Shown: positions 26,679 through 35,933, numbered from the stretch's first letter. The stretch: DNA of 42,026 bases from Providencia sneebia DSM 19967 (GCF_000314895.2 NZ_CM001773.1:908253-950278); one strand, 5' to 3'. The notes: generated by a model from the letters alone, not told the origin. Made by a program: numbers and translations.

Positions 26679-27963
26679 TGCGGTTGTTATGGGAGGCGGC
26701 TTAGCTGGCCTTATCTGCGGTATTCGCCTAACTCAATCCGGCTTATCTTGTGCCATTGTTAGCGCTGGGCAAAATGCGTTGCATTTCTCTTCAGGTTCAT
26801 TCGATTTATTAACACATTTACCTAATGGTCAACGTGTAGAAAAACCGCTCAATGCTTTAGAGAAATTGAGTGAGTTATCACCAATGCATCCTTATAGCCG
26901 ATTAGGCAAACTTTCAGTCATTAAATTAACACATCTTGCTGAATCATTATTGCAGCAAAGTGGGCTGAAATTAAAAGGTTCTAGTGATGAAAATCACGAC
27001 CGAATTACCCCGATGGGACATAAACGTCTAACATGGCTTAGCCCTGATTGTGTGCCGACAGTGAATTTACACCATAAAATGAAATTCGGTAAAATTGCGG
27101 TGGTTGGCATTGAGGGTTTTCTGGATTTTCAGCCACAATTAGTTGCAGATGAATTAAAACGCGAAGGTCTTCATACCGAAGCACATTATGTGCATTTACC
27201 GCTGCTTGACCGTTTAAGAGAAAACCCAAGTGAATTTAGGGCGATTAATATTGCTCGCTGGTTAGATAGACCTGAAAACATGCCGCAAATAGTAGAAGAA
27301 ATCAGTCCGTTAGTTGCTGATGCTGATACTATTTTTATGCCAGCTTGTATCGGCTTAGATAATGAAACTCCTTTCCTTGAGCTACAAAAACAGCTTGGTA
27401 AGACAATCTATCTTCTTCCAACATTACCACCTTCATTATTAGGTATTCGTTTACATGAAACGTTACTACGTCAATTCCGACGCCAAGGTGGGATCTTAAT
27501 GCCTGGTGATAAAGTCACTTCTGTGAATTGTGTAGGTTCTCGTATTGAGTCGGTGAATACTCGTAATCATGGAAACATTGCACTTAAGGCATCACAATTT
27601 GTTCTCGCAACAGGAAGCTTCTTCAATAATGGTTTAGTTGCGGAGTTTGATCGTGTTTATGAACCACTGATGAATTTAGATTTATGTGATATTCCGCCAC
27701 GAGCACAGTGGACGAATACCGAATTCTTTGCATCACAGCCATACATGAGCTTTGGTGTACAAACAGATTCTCAATTACGCGCACAAAAAGATGGGCAAAC
27801 CATCGAAAATCTTTATGTTGCGGGTGCGGTATTAGGGGGATTTGATCCTTTAACTGAAGGATGTGGTGCAGGTGTGTCATTGATTAGTGGACTGCATGCG
27901 GCAGGTGAAATTATCGGTTATTTCGAGCAACACAAAGCCGAGCAGGTGGAGGTAACACAATGA
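26668..27963 (+). CDS. glpB: Anaerobic glycerol-3-phosphate dehydrogenase subunit B
   Basis: GlpB is the flavin subunit that joins GlpA to the membrane partner GlpC. The 431-residue protein (E. coli 419) has an N-terminal dinucleotide fold (DAVVMGGGLAGLICGIRL) and conserved FSSGSFDLL, HPYSRLGKL and the C-terminal YVAGAVLGGFDPLTEGCGAG. GAGGAGG lies inside the end of glpA just before ATG 26668. The stop overlaps glpC by four bases (ATGA). Confidence 0.95.
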   Translation: MKYDAVVMGGGLAGLICGIRLTQSGLSCAIVSAGQNALHFSSGSFDLLTHLPNGQRVEKPLNALEKLSELSPMHPYSRLGKLSVIKLTHLAESLLQQSGLKLKGSSDENHDRITPMGHKRLTWLSPDCVPTVNLHHKMKFGKIAVVGIEGFLDFQPQLVADELKREGLHTEAHYVHLPLLDRLRENPSEFRAINIARWLDRPENMPQIVEEISPLVADADTIFMPACIGLDNETPFLELQKQLGKTIYLLPTLPPSLLGIRLHETLLRQFRRQGGILMPGDKVTSVNCVGSRIESVNTRNHGNIALKASQFVLATGSFFNNGLVAEFDRVYEPLMNLDLCDIPPRAQWTNTEFFASQPYMSFGVQTDSQLRAQKDGQTIENLYVAGAVLGGFDPLTEGCGAGVSLISGLHAAGEIIGYFEQHKAEQVEVTQ

Positions 27964-29153
27964 GTATTCAGGATTCGAGTTTTGAAAGTTGTATCAAATG
28001 TACTGTTTGTACAACTTATTGCCCTGTTGCAAAGGTGAATCCACTTTATCCTGGTCCAAAACAAGCCGGCCCTGATGGTGAACGCCTACGCTTAAAAGAT
28101 CCGATGCTATATGATGACGCATTAAAATATTGCACAAACTGTAAGCGTTGTGAGGTGGCTTGCCCATCGGATGTTAAAATTGGTGATATCATTGCACGCG
28201 CTCGTAATAGCTATAGCCAGCAAAAACCGAAGATACGTGATGCAATATTAAGTCACACTGATTTAATGGGGACATTATCAACTCCATTTGCACCTGTTGT
28301 GAACACAATTACAGGGCTGAAACCTGTACGCCAAATTTTAGATAAAGCTTTAAAAATTGACCATCGCCGTGAGTTACCAAAATACTCATTTGGGACTTTC
28401 CGCCGTTGGTATGCAAAACAAGCCGCAGAACAACAAAAATTCTCAGAACAAGTGGCCTTTTTCCATGGTTGCTATGTGAACTATAACCACCCACAACTAG
28501 GTAAAGACTTAATTAAAGTATTTAACGGCATGGGTATTGGTGTACAACTGCTCAAAAGAGAGAAGTGCTGTGGTGTTGCATTAATTGCTAATGGTTTTAT
28601 GAAGCAAGCAAAACGCCAAGCAAATGTGAACTTAGAATCGTTGCAAGAAACGATTCTTGAAAAACACATTCCTGTTGTCGCAACGTCTTCAACTTGTACC
28701 TTTACAATCCGTGATGAATACACACATGTGCTTGATGTTGATACCTCTGATTTGCGCGATAACATTGAGTTAGCTACGCGTTATATTTACCGTTTATTAG
28801 AGCAAGGCCGTGAGCTAAAACTCAAACATACACCAATCAAAGTGGCATACCATACGCCTTGTCACATGGAAAAAATGGGTTGGACTTCTTACACACTGGA
28901 ATTGATTAAACGTATCCCAGGTGTTGAATTAATTGTTCTTGATTCACAATGTTGCGGTATTGCCGGAACTTATGGATTCAAAAAAGAAAATTATGAAGTT
29001 GCTCAAGGTATTGGTGCTGGATTATTCCGACAAATTGAAGAAAGTGGTGCAGATATTGTGATCACTGATTGTGAAACATGTAAATGGCAAATAGAGATGT
29101 CGACCAGTAAAAAATGTGAGCATCCAATCAGCTTATTAGCCAAAGCATTGTAA
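27960..29153 (+). CDS. glpC: Anaerobic glycerol-3-phosphate dehydrogenase subunit C
   Basis: GlpC is the iron-sulfur, membrane-associated subunit that passes electrons to menaquinone. The 397-residue protein has two N-terminal ferredoxin-like clusters (CIKCTVCTTYCP, 11-22; CTNCKRCEVACPSD, 58-71). Two CCG-type domains follow (FFHGCYVNYNHP with EKCCGVALIANG; YHTPCHMEKMGW with SQCCGIAGTYGF). GGAGG ahead of ATG 27960 overlaps the end of glpB. Confidence 0.96.
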   Translation: MSIQDSSFESCIKCTVCTTYCPVAKVNPLYPGPKQAGPDGERLRLKDPMLYDDALKYCTNCKRCEVACPSDVKIGDIIARARNSYSQQKPKIRDAILSHTDLMGTLSTPFAPVVNTITGLKPVRQILDKALKIDHRRELPKYSFGTFRRWYAKQAAEQQKFSEQVAFFHGCYVNYNHPQLGKDLIKVFNGMGIGVQLLKREKCCGVALIANGFMKQAKRQANVNLESLQETILEKHIPVVATSSTCTFTIRDEYTHVLDVDTSDLRDNIELATRYIYRLLEQGRELKLKHTPIKVAYHTPCHMEKMGWTSYTLELIKRIPGVELIVLDSQCCGIAGTYGFKKENYEVAQGIGAGLFRQIEESGADIVITDCETCKWQIEMSTSKKCEHPISLLAKAL

Positions 29154-29252
29154 TTAATTCATCTTTAATGAAGAAAGGGCATAATTAGTGAATTCTAATA
29201 ACTATATCTTAAAACATCGGTAATAGGGATTTAACGCTACAGTTAACCCTTT

Positions 29253-29285
29253 GGGGGGTAGAACTCTGACCTACCTCCCTTTTTT
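29253..29285 (+). terminator. Rho-independent terminator after glpC
   Basis: The stem GGGGGGTAG (29253-29261) with CTACCTCCC (29271-29279) has a 9-base loop and one G-U pair, followed by six T. It lies 100 bases after the glpC stop. Confidence 0.82.
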
Positions 29286-29378
29286 ATTTCATTTTTCCTC
29301 GTTTTTCTATTCATCCATATCGTTTATAGTGTTTGGCTATTTTTTCCTTAAACCAATAATAAATGTTGTGGATTTTGC

Positions 29379-29897
29379 ATGCTTAACACCCATTTTCCTC
29401 TAAAACTTAGAAAATTATCCCCTAACGACAAATCATTTTTCTTTCAGCTTTATAATAACTTAGACGTTTTACGCTTTATTTCTAATCCTAAAACAGAAAA
29501 TGAGATTTTAGCCGCATTTGAGAGCCGATTACCTGTTTGGCATTTAAATGCAGACCATTGGCTATGCTTGGTAATTGAAAATGAACTAACAGGGCAGTCG
29601 CTTGGCTTAATTGGGTTTTGTTTATCAATTGAAACACAATACCGGGTTGGAGAGATTAGCTACATGATTGATCCGCAATTTTCAGGAAAAGGCATTGCGA
29701 CTAGAGCACTTAATATGCTGTTATCAATGCAGGAATATGCGCAAATTCGTTCATTTATGGCTGTGGTGGTTGATGGAAATATTGCTTCGGAAAAAGTATT
29801 AATCAATAACGGTTTTACACAACAAAAGATCATTGTCGAGAATTATGAAATTAATGGGTTTCGTTATGATGATATCTGTTATGAATTAATGCGTTAA
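29379..29897 (+). CDS. GNAT-family N-acetyltransferase
   Basis: This 172-residue protein is of the RimJ/RimL-like acetyltransferase type. It begins LKLRKLSPNDKSFFFQLYNN and DVLRFISNP, and has the acetyl-CoA binding motif A (EISYMIDPQFSGKGIATRA, about 91-109, with QxSGKGxA) and a typical end (VLINNGFTQQKIIVENYEING). Such enzymes acetylate protein N-termini, small amines or antibiotics. The substrate cannot be told. It stands alone between glpC and the convergent dhaL; its start lacks a strong ribosome site. It is probably an accessory gene inserted here. Confidence 0.8.
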   Translation: MLNTHFPLKLRKLSPNDKSFFFQLYNNLDVLRFISNPKTENEILAAFESRLPVWHLNADHWLCLVIENELTGQSLGLIGFCLSIETQYRVGEISYMIDPQFSGKGIATRALNMLLSMQEYAQIRSFMAVVVDGNIASEKVLINNGFTQQKIIVENYEINGFRYDDICYELMR

Positions 29898-29945
29898 TGT
29901 TATTGGTTAAGTATAAAAATCGTTATATGGCGGGCTATTGATTAA

Positions 29946-29977
29946 CCCAAGTCACATACTTGCGTATGCGCCTTGGG
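29946..29977. repeat. Intergenic palindromic repeat, copy B
   Basis: Interrupted inverted repeat CCCAAG-tca-CATAC-ttgc-GTATG-cgc-CTTGGG. It shares the ACCCAAG...CAT...ATG...CTTGGG frame with copy A at 21952-21993. It lies between the convergent acetyltransferase and dhaL genes and may help end both transcripts. Confidence 0.5.
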
Positions 29978-30017
29978 ATGACATTGTTTATGAGTGGTTG
30001 TAAGTGAATACTCGCTA

Positions 30018-30638
30018 TTAAATTGCTTTTTGTAATGTTTCTAACATTAAAAATACAGACATTCCACCCGGATCTGCATGACCGATGCTACGTTCACCCA
30101 GATAACTTGCTCGACCTTTACGTGCTTGCATTGGAATGGTTGACTCCACACCTTGTTTTGCTGCATCAACAGCGATAGCAATGGCATCATTCAGGGGCAA
30201 AGAAGCATTGTTTTCTAATGCTTCACTAACTGGCCACCAAACATCACACATTGTTTTATCATTAGGCTCTGCTTTACCTCGAGAAACAACACCATCTGTA
30301 CCTGCTTTGATGAGTTCAGCTAAATCTGCAACACTGAGAGATTCTTTGTTAGCCGCATTTTGCGCCGCTTTAATAAAGAAAGTACCGAATAATGGTCCAC
30401 TCGCCCCACCAACACTGGAAAGTAGTGTCATTCCTGTCGTTTTCAGGAGTGTTGCAATGTCTTTATCTTCGACAGAAGGCAGTTTTTCAGCAACTTTTTG
30501 AAACCCTCGATTCATGTTAAGACCATGGTCACCATCACCAATTGCAGTATCCAATTCCGTGAGTTTGTCTTGTTCACGAGCAAAAGTTTGCGAACACTGT
30601 ATTAACCAATTGTAGAGCTGTTTTTGTGTCAAATTCAT
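30018..30638 (-). CDS. dhaL: Dihydroxyacetone kinase, ADP-binding subunit
   Basis: DhaL carries ADP as a fixed cofactor and phosphorylates dihydroxyacetone bound by DhaK. The 206-residue helical protein has the magnesium-binding aspartates Asp30, Asp35 and Asp37 in DTAIGDGDHGLNMNRGF, at the same numbers as in E. coli. It also has TLLSSVGGASGPLFGTFF and the C-terminal GRASYLGERSIGHADPGG. It follows dhaK by 40 bases. The phosphate donor DhaM is not encoded next to it: the next sequence is a palindrome and a gene on the other strand. Confidence 0.94.
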   Translation of the reverse strand: MNLTQKQLYNWLIQCSQTFAREQDKLTELDTAIGDGDHGLNMNRGFQKVAEKLPSVEDKDIATLLKTTGMTLLSSVGGASGPLFGTFFIKAAQNAANKESLSVADLAELIKAGTDGVVSRGKAEPNDKTMCDVWWPVSEALENNASLPLNDAIAIAVDAAKQGVESTIPMQARKGRASYLGERSIGHADPGGMSVFLMLETLQKAI

Positions 30639-30678
30639 GCTGATAACTCCTTATCGAGCCTTTCAATAACTAGTTTAA

Positions 30679-31749
30679 TTACATTTTCCAGCGTAAAGCG
30701 GGTGTATTGACTGGCTCATCCCATAGCATTAATGCTTCATCATCAACTTTTAGTAAGGTTATTGATATGCCTTGCATATCAAGCGCAGTACAGAATGATC
30801 CAACCAAGTTGCGTTCTATGGTTAGTCCAAAATTGGCGCAGCATGCTTGTAAGCGATTATATACTGCATAAAGTTCGGAGAGAGGTGTTGCTCCTAGGTT
30901 GTTCACAAGAGCAATAACGCGATCGCCTTTTTGTAATGGTTCTTTGGTCTGTTTCTGTTCTAGCCAAGCACCATTTTCATGATCCCAAGCACGGATCTGA
31001 CGTTCATAATGACCATTTTCGATCAGTGTTTCGAACATTTGATCGACCGTTTCATCTAAATTGAGGAAGTTGCGACGTTCAATACCGGGTTCACCATGAA
31101 TACCGACCCCAAATTCCATTTCATTATCAGGTAATTCAAAGGATGGTTTTCCAGCGGCGGGCACGGTACACGCATGTAAAGCAACACCTAAACTGTAGCC
31201 ATTGTTATTTGTTTTATGGCCCAATTCGACAAGTTGTTCAAGGGTGTAGCCTTTGGTTGCAGCTGCTCCAAGGATTTTTTCCATCAATACCGTATTGGCA
31301 ACACCACGGCGACCGGCGGTATATAAGCTATCTTTTACTGCAACATCATCATCGACAAGAACGGTTGCAACTTTAGTTCCTGCATCATGCAATAATTCGG
31401 CTGCGGTCTCAAAATTGAGCACATCTCCAGTGTAGTTTTTGATGATCATGAGTACACCTTCACCGGAATCAATGGCCATTGCACATTCCATCATCTGGTC
31501 AGGTGTTGGTGAAGTAAACATCTCACCAGGGCAAGCGCCATCAAGCATACCGTAACCGATATAACCGCTATGCATAGGTTCATGACCACTGCCGCCGCCA
31601 GATAATAGCCCAACTTTACCTTTTATTGGGGTATCTTTGTGGACCAAGTAAGTTGGATCGATATTTAAACGTAATTCAGGGTGAGCGGCGACTAAGCCTT
31701 GATTGACTTCACAGATAATATTTTCAACACGGTTAATCAGTTTTTTCAT
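30679..31749 (-). CDS. dhaK: Dihydroxyacetone kinase, substrate-binding subunit
   Basis: DhaK binds dihydroxyacetone as a hemiaminal on a histidine. The 356-residue protein matches the E. coli PTS-dependent DhaK in length and key positions: GGGSGHEPMHSGYIGYGMLD (51-70) and the substrate-binding His218 in GVGIHGEPGIERR. It lacks the C-terminal ATP-binding domain of single-chain kinases, so it depends on DhaL. It heads the dhaKL pair. In the 294-base gap upstream I see no clear operator. The product, dihydroxyacetone phosphate, joins the one made by GlpABC. Confidence 0.95.
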   Translation of the reverse strand: MKKLINRVENIICEVNQGLVAAHPELRLNIDPTYLVHKDTPIKGKVGLLSGGGSGHEPMHSGYIGYGMLDGACPGEMFTSPTPDQMMECAMAIDSGEGVLMIIKNYTGDVLNFETAAELLHDAGTKVATVLVDDDVAVKDSLYTAGRRGVANTVLMEKILGAAATKGYTLEQLVELGHKTNNNGYSLGVALHACTVPAAGKPSFELPDNEMEFGVGIHGEPGIERRNFLNLDETVDQMFETLIENGHYERQIRAWDHENGAWLEQKQTKEPLQKGDRVIALVNNLGATPLSELYAVYNRLQACCANFGLTIERNLVGSFCTALDMQGISITLLKVDDEALMLWDEPVNTPALRWKM

Positions 31750-32043
31750 CTTACGGGCTCCAGAAGATAGAGGTCGATGGTTATCTCTGTTCGTTTGTGT
31801 TCTTTTTTGTTTTTAATCGAAAGTAAAATGGCAAAAATGATTTCGATTATGCAATCAGACTATCATGATTGGTGAAATATTGATGAAGTGAACCTGCAAA
31901 ATGAGAGTTAGATCAGTAATTTTCAGGCAAAATCACAAAGGTATGAGAAAATCACTTTTATCTCATAATGGCAATGAATTAACCTTATAATGGTTTTTCT
32001 CCACCATATTAGCTGCCAAAGTTATAAAGTACATTGCAACTTG

Positions 32044-32910
32044 TTAGTTTACTTGAATTTTATTTTCTAATTGCTCAGCAATTTCTTGAGAGAGATGATT
32101 TAAAATATCGATATCTTTTGGTTTATATTGAAGTGCAATTTCCATCGCACTAGCAGGTGGAAACCCTTCTTTTTCTGTCAAGATCTGATGCTGAGGAAGT
32201 TTGGCTCTTAATGGGAGCAAGCTTACGCCTAATCCATCAGTAATTGCACTTTGGATCCCAGCAAGGCTACTGCATGTATAGGTAATGTGCCATGCGCGCT
32301 GAGCTCTATCTAATAAATTAAACATATCAGTACGATATAAACCATTTTCAGGGAAAACAATCAATGGTACAGAATCTTGCTTGCTAATACATAATTGTTG
32401 GCTACCTAACCAGCACAAAGGCTCAGGCCAATGATAGGCACTCTTAAATTCCCCTTTTTTTTGCTTCACAATAATTAAATCTAATTCACCATTTTGATAG
32501 CGCTGCTGTAATTGACGACTGAGCCCACTAGTGACTTCTAAGCGAATATTTGGGTGGTTTTGCATAAATTTTGCCAGTATTGGGGTAATAATATCGCTTG
32601 CTAAGTCTTCTGGAAATCCTAAGCGCACTATTCTGACAATGGCATTTCCAGAAACTCGAGTAAAAAAACTATCATTCAATGATAATATTTTTTTGGCATA
32701 ACTCAGGAGTATTTCCCCTGTCTCGGTAAGCGTTAATCGACGGTGACCTCGAATGAATAATGGTTGACCAACTAAACTTTCTAGACGTTGAATTTGTTGA
32801 CTTAATGTCGACTGTGTTGAATTGAGTAATTCAGACGCAAGAGTCATATTTTCGGTTTGTGCGACTGTAACAAACGCTTTTAATAAGACAAAATTAAGCA
32901 AAGTATTCAT
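32044..32910 (-). CDS. LysR-family transcriptional regulator
   Basis: This 288-residue regulator has the N-terminal winged helix-turn-helix (LLKAFVTVAQTENMTLASEL; STQSTLSQQIQRLESLVGQP; RRLTLTETGEILLSYAKKIL, about 8-72). A periplasmic-binding-protein-like sensor domain follows (VRLGFPEDLAS; LDLIIVKQKKGEF; GIQSAITDGLGVSLLPL). ATG 32910 fits the family start; the frame is open back to 33021 without support. It diverges from the ankyrin/deaminase pair across 86 bases, the usual layout for a LysR protein controlling its neighbour. Its effector is unknown. Confidence 0.87.
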   Translation of the reverse strand: MNTLLNFVLLKAFVTVAQTENMTLASELLNSTQSTLSQQIQRLESLVGQPLFIRGHRRLTLTETGEILLSYAKKILSLNDSFFTRVSGNAIVRIVRLGFPEDLASDIITPILAKFMQNHPNIRLEVTSGLSRQLQQRYQNGELDLIIVKQKKGEFKSAYHWPEPLCWLGSQQLCISKQDSVPLIVFPENGLYRTDMFNLLDRAQRAWHITYTCSSLAGIQSAITDGLGVSLLPLRAKLPQHQILTEKEGFPPASAMEIALQYKPKDIDILNHLSQEIAEQLENKIQVN

Positions 32911-32996
32911 TTTTTTAATGTCAGAAATTAAATTATTTAATTTATAAATAGCATGTTTTTTCTGTAGATTAAATAGTCTTACTAAGGGGGTTGATA

Positions 32997-33683
32997 ATGG
33001 GAAAAAGATATACGCCGGCAAAATGGGTATTCTATATCATTAGTATTCTTGCTATTTCATCACTATTTATGGTTAAAGTTATGGCTCAATCAAATTCAAA
33101 TCCGTTGCTTCAAGCCGCAGAGGAAGGTCAACTAACCAGAGTTCAGCAACTTGTTGAACAAGGTGCGGATATAGAAAAACGTGATATTCGCTTACGCACA
33201 CCATTATTAGCTGCAACACATAATAATCAAATTGATGTCGCGCGTTATTTGATAGAAAACGGTGCGGATGTTAATGCGAAAGATGCTATACAAGATTCTG
33301 CTTATCTCTATGCTGGTGCACGTGGATTGCAAGAAATTCTTGAATTGACATTAAGTCATGGTGCCGATCTAAAAAGTGTTAATCGTTATGGTGGTACAGC
33401 ATTAATTCCCGCAGCAGAACGTGGGCATATTAAAACAGTGGAAACATTAATTGATGCAGGTGTTGATGTTAACCATGTTAATCGACTAGGTTGGACTGCA
33501 TTAATAGAAGCGATTGTCTTAGGTGATGGTAGTGATAAATATGCTCAAATAGTGACATTATTAATTCATGGTGGAGCGGATGTTAATTTAGCAGACAGCA
33601 AAGGAATAACGCCATTGACACTGGCAAAAAATAAAGGTTACACCAATTTAGTTAATATTCTTGAAAAGGCAGGCGCTAAATAA
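32997..33683 (+). CDS. Exported ankyrin-repeat protein
   Basis: This 228-residue protein has a signal peptide or membrane anchor (WVFYIISILAISSLFMVKVMA, cleavage likely after Ala30) and then about five ankyrin repeats (NPLLQAAEEGQLTRVQQLVE; TPLLAATHNNQIDVARYLIE; TALIPAAERGHIKTVETLID; TALIEAIVLGDGSDKYAQIV; TPLTLAKNKGYTNLVNILEK). Ankyrin repeats bind other proteins. The closest idea is AnkB-like periplasmic ankyrin proteins of Pseudomonas, linked to catalase function. ATG 32997 follows AAGGGGG. The stop overlaps the deaminase start by one base (TAATG), so the two are coupled even though one product is exported and the other is cytoplasmic. Confidence 0.85.
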   Translation: MGKRYTPAKWVFYIISILAISSLFMVKVMAQSNSNPLLQAAEEGQLTRVQQLVEQGADIEKRDIRLRTPLLAATHNNQIDVARYLIENGADVNAKDAIQDSAYLYAGARGLQEILELTLSHGADLKSVNRYGGTALIPAAERGHIKTVETLIDAGVDVNHVNRLGWTALIEAIVLGDGSDKYAQIVTLLIHGGADVNLADSKGITPLTLAKNKGYTNLVNILEKAGAK

Positions 33684-34165
33684 TGTCTGACAAAAAATTT
33701 ATTGAGCAAGCTATTCAACTTGCAAAACAGAATATTGATGCTGGCGGTAGGCCATTTGGTGCTGTTGTCGTTAAAAATGATAAAGTGATTGCGACGGGCG
33801 TTAATCAGATGTTAGAGCTGAGTGACCCGACTGCGCATGCTGAATTACTGGCCTTGAGAGAAGCTGGGCGCATATTAGGTAATGTTAAATTAAACGATTG
33901 TGTGGTTTATGCCAGTGGGCAGCCATGTCCTATGTGTTTAGCTGCAATGCGTATGTCAGGAATTACGAGAATTGTTTACGCCTATTCCAATGATGATGCA
34001 GAGGCATATGGGTTGTCGACGGCGAGCATAGCAAGCATATTGAGAGAAGAACCTCAAAACCAACCTGGCCTTGACTTTATTCAATTAAAGCCTGATGAAC
34101 AACAAATGCCATTACTATATCAATATTGGGTTAATTGCGAATCAACATCAAGCAAGTCAAGTTAA
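33683..34165 (+). CDS. Nucleoside/guanine deaminase-like protein
   Basis: This 160-residue zinc deaminase of the cytidine-deaminase fold has the ligands His52 with catalytic Glu54 (TAHAELLAL) and Cys82/Cys85 (PCPMCLAAM). The stretch ALREAGRILGNVKLNDCVVY and the segment YSNDDAEAYGLSTASI after the Cys motif resemble guanine deaminases of the GuaD type more than the tRNA deaminase TadA, whose tail differs. Guanine to xanthine is therefore the best guess, with other purines or pterins possible. It overlaps the ankyrin gene by one base. There is no signal peptide. Confidence 0.82.
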   Translation: MSDKKFIEQAIQLAKQNIDAGGRPFGAVVVKNDKVIATGVNQMLELSDPTAHAELLALREAGRILGNVKLNDCVVYASGQPCPMCLAAMRMSGITRIVYAYSNDDAEAYGLSTASIASILREEPQNQPGLDFIQLKPDEQQMPLLYQYWVNCESTSSKSS

Positions 34166-34209
34166 CAGGGTTTTACTTGGCAAATTTGCCCTATTTATTG
34201 TGTTAAAGA

Positions 34210-34260
34210 AGATAACTGCCCTCTGATTAAATTTGTGTCGCAGAGTTGTGGCAGTTATCT
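34210..34260 (+). terminator. Strong hairpin after the deaminase gene
   Basis: The stem AGATAACTGCC (34210-34220) pairs with GGCAGTTATCT (34250-34260), with an inner CTCTG/CAGAG helix. No T-run follows, so it may stabilise the mRNA end rather than terminate. A weaker hairpin GGCTTAA/TTAAGCC follows at 34287-34308, near the yhhQ stop. Confidence 0.55.
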
Positions 34261-34323
34261 TTCAATAGATTATTGCTTTCTAAAGCGGCTTAATTGTTAT
34301 GTTAAGCCATTAAAAAGATGTCG

Positions 34324-34992
34324 TTAATATTGATTAACCAGTTGTTGTTCTGGTTTACCAGTAAAGAAATATTTCAAAATGAAATTAAGTAAAATTCCAT
34401 AAGCTGGTAAGAAAAATAACATGCAAATTAATAGCTTAAAAGTGTAATCAACTAATGCAATTTCAACCCAGTTTGCGGCCATAAAAGGGTCGCTACTACG
34501 GTAGAAGGCAATAAAGAAAAACGCGATAGTATCAATTAAATTACCAAAGAACATGGCACAAGCAGGTGCAACATACCAATGTCTTTTTTGACGTAACCGA
34601 TTGAATACACTGACATCCAATATTTGTCCCAATACATAAGCCATAAAACTGGCGGCAGCAATACGTGCAACAAACATGTTAAATTCGGTTAATGAAGCAA
34701 AGCCTTGCCATTCGCCTTGAAAAAATAGCGCAGAAATAACGTATGACACTAGCAGCGCAGGTAGCATTACCGCACTAATAATGCGACGTGCAAGTGGTGC
34801 GCCATAAATACGGACTGTTAAGTCAGTGGCTAAGAAAATAAAAGGGAAGGTAAACGCGCCCCATGTGGTATGAAAACCGAAAATATTAATCGGCAGCTGC
34901 ACAAGGTAGTTACTAGAAGTAATAATTAAAAGATGAAATAAAGACAGCCAAATTAACGCAGTGGCTCGTTGCTGCGAAGTTAAAGTCAACAT
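34324..34992 (-). CDS. yhhQ: Queuosine precursor transporter YhhQ
   Basis: This inner-membrane carrier imports queuosine precursors (preQ0/preQ1). The 222-residue protein (E. coli 221) has about six hydrophobic segments and the family stretches LFHLLIITSSNYLVQLPINI, WGAFTFPFIFLATDLTVRIY, ASFMAYVLGQILDVSVFNRL and GNLIDTIAFFFIAFYR. It diverges from tusA, as in E. coli, where the two genes are adjacent. Confidence 0.94.
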   Translation of the reverse strand: MLTLTSQQRATALIWLSLFHLLIITSSNYLVQLPINIFGFHTTWGAFTFPFIFLATDLTVRIYGAPLARRIISAVMLPALLVSYVISALFFQGEWQGFASLTEFNMFVARIAAASFMAYVLGQILDVSVFNRLRQKRHWYVAPACAMFFGNLIDTIAFFFIAFYRSSDPFMAANWVEIALVDYTFKLLICMLFFLPAYGILLNFILKYFFTGKPEQQLVNQY

Positions 34993-35160
34993 ATTGTACC
35001 TTTTTACGTAACAATGGGGTGAGGGAACCCATAAAAAACATCACTTAATGTGAAGAAGAGCGCATCATACGCTTGTTGCGCAACAAAAGCAAAACTGTTC
35101 AATCAAGTTGGCATTTTTATTATATAATAGGGCTATTATTTATTTCTTAGAAAAATTATT

Positions 35161-35403
35161 ATGTCTGACTTATTCTCAAATCCCACAAAAACATTGGATA
35201 CTTTAGGTCTACGTTGCCCTGAACCTGTGATGTTAGTCCGTAAAACTGTCCGCGGTATGAATGTTGGTGAAACATTACTGATTGTCGCTGATGATCCTGC
35301 GACAACACGTGATATTCCAAGCTTTTGTCGTTTTATGGAGCACGATTTATTAGCCGCAGAAACAGAACAAGCACCATATCGTTATTTATTGCGCAAAAAA
35401 TAA
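35161..35403 (+). CDS. tusA: Sulfur carrier protein TusA
   Basis: TusA accepts persulfide sulfur from IscS and starts the relay that makes 2-thiouridine in tRNA. The 80-residue protein has the SirA-like fold. The active cysteine lies in [17 protein letters not shown] (Cys19), and [15 protein letters not shown] is conserved. The ATG at 35161 follows an AT-rich leader with only a weak ribosome site. Confidence 0.95.
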   Translation: MSDLFSNPTKTLDTLGLRCPEPVMLVRKTVRGMNVGETLLIVADDPATTRDIPSFCRFMEHDLLAAETEQAPYRYLLRKK

Positions 35404-35933
35404 CCATTTTCCTATAGCCTATAGTAAAATGGGATATTCAAGCGTTATCTAATCTAGTTTGCTTGGTGAAATAGGGTATTTCTATGGTAGCTTTTAGCCA
35501 TATAAATATTGACTTGTTTTTCATATACAGTGACGAGATAGTGACGCTTTATTTTTCTAGAAATAATTGTAGTTAATCAAGTTTTTTCACAAATGATACA
35601 TTTTTCATAATTATAAAAAATAATATTACTATTTTACGTATTCTAATTAATGCTATCTGGATAAAAATAAAATTTACTTTATTTAGTTTGATAACTCTCA
35701 TTTAAAGGTGATAATTAAATTATCACTGCTTAATAGCTTCAATCATTATTTTAATTTCATTAATTTATATTTTTATATAAAAAAACAATGCATTAAATTT
35801 TTAACGGTGAGTTAAGGATAATTTATTAGTATGGAAATAGATAAAAATATTTGAAAATATTATTATATTGTATTAATAATTAAAAGGCAGTTCTGTTAAT
35901 TATTGTATTCTTAAGGTAAAGGATTCGTTTGTT
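35404..35933. other. AT-rich intergenic region between tusA and the acetolactate decarboxylase gene
   Basis: About 530 very AT-rich bases carry no plausible gene. A hairpin CCATTTT/AAAATGG (35404-35432) may end tusA. A 19-bp palindrome lies at 35708-35726. AT content this high suggests H-NS-type silencing and marks the left edge of the inserted gene. Confidence 0.45.
35708..35726. promoter_or_regulatory. Perfect 19-bp palindrome, possible operator
   Basis: GTGATAATT-A-AATTATCAC is a perfect inverted repeat 208 bases before the decarboxylase start. Its half-sites resemble Fur halves, but the spacing (TGATAAT-TAA-ATTATCA) is three bases rather than one, so Fur is not supported. The binding protein is unknown. 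Confidence 0.4.

Noticed and set aside
31750..32043. GlpR operator before dhaK
   Set aside because: Fragments such as TTTCGATTATG resemble half an operator but no paired half at correct spacing is present.
35708..35726. Fur box reading of the palindrome before budA
   Set aside because: The halves resemble Fur halves but the spacing is three bases instead of one, so I list it only as an unknown operator.
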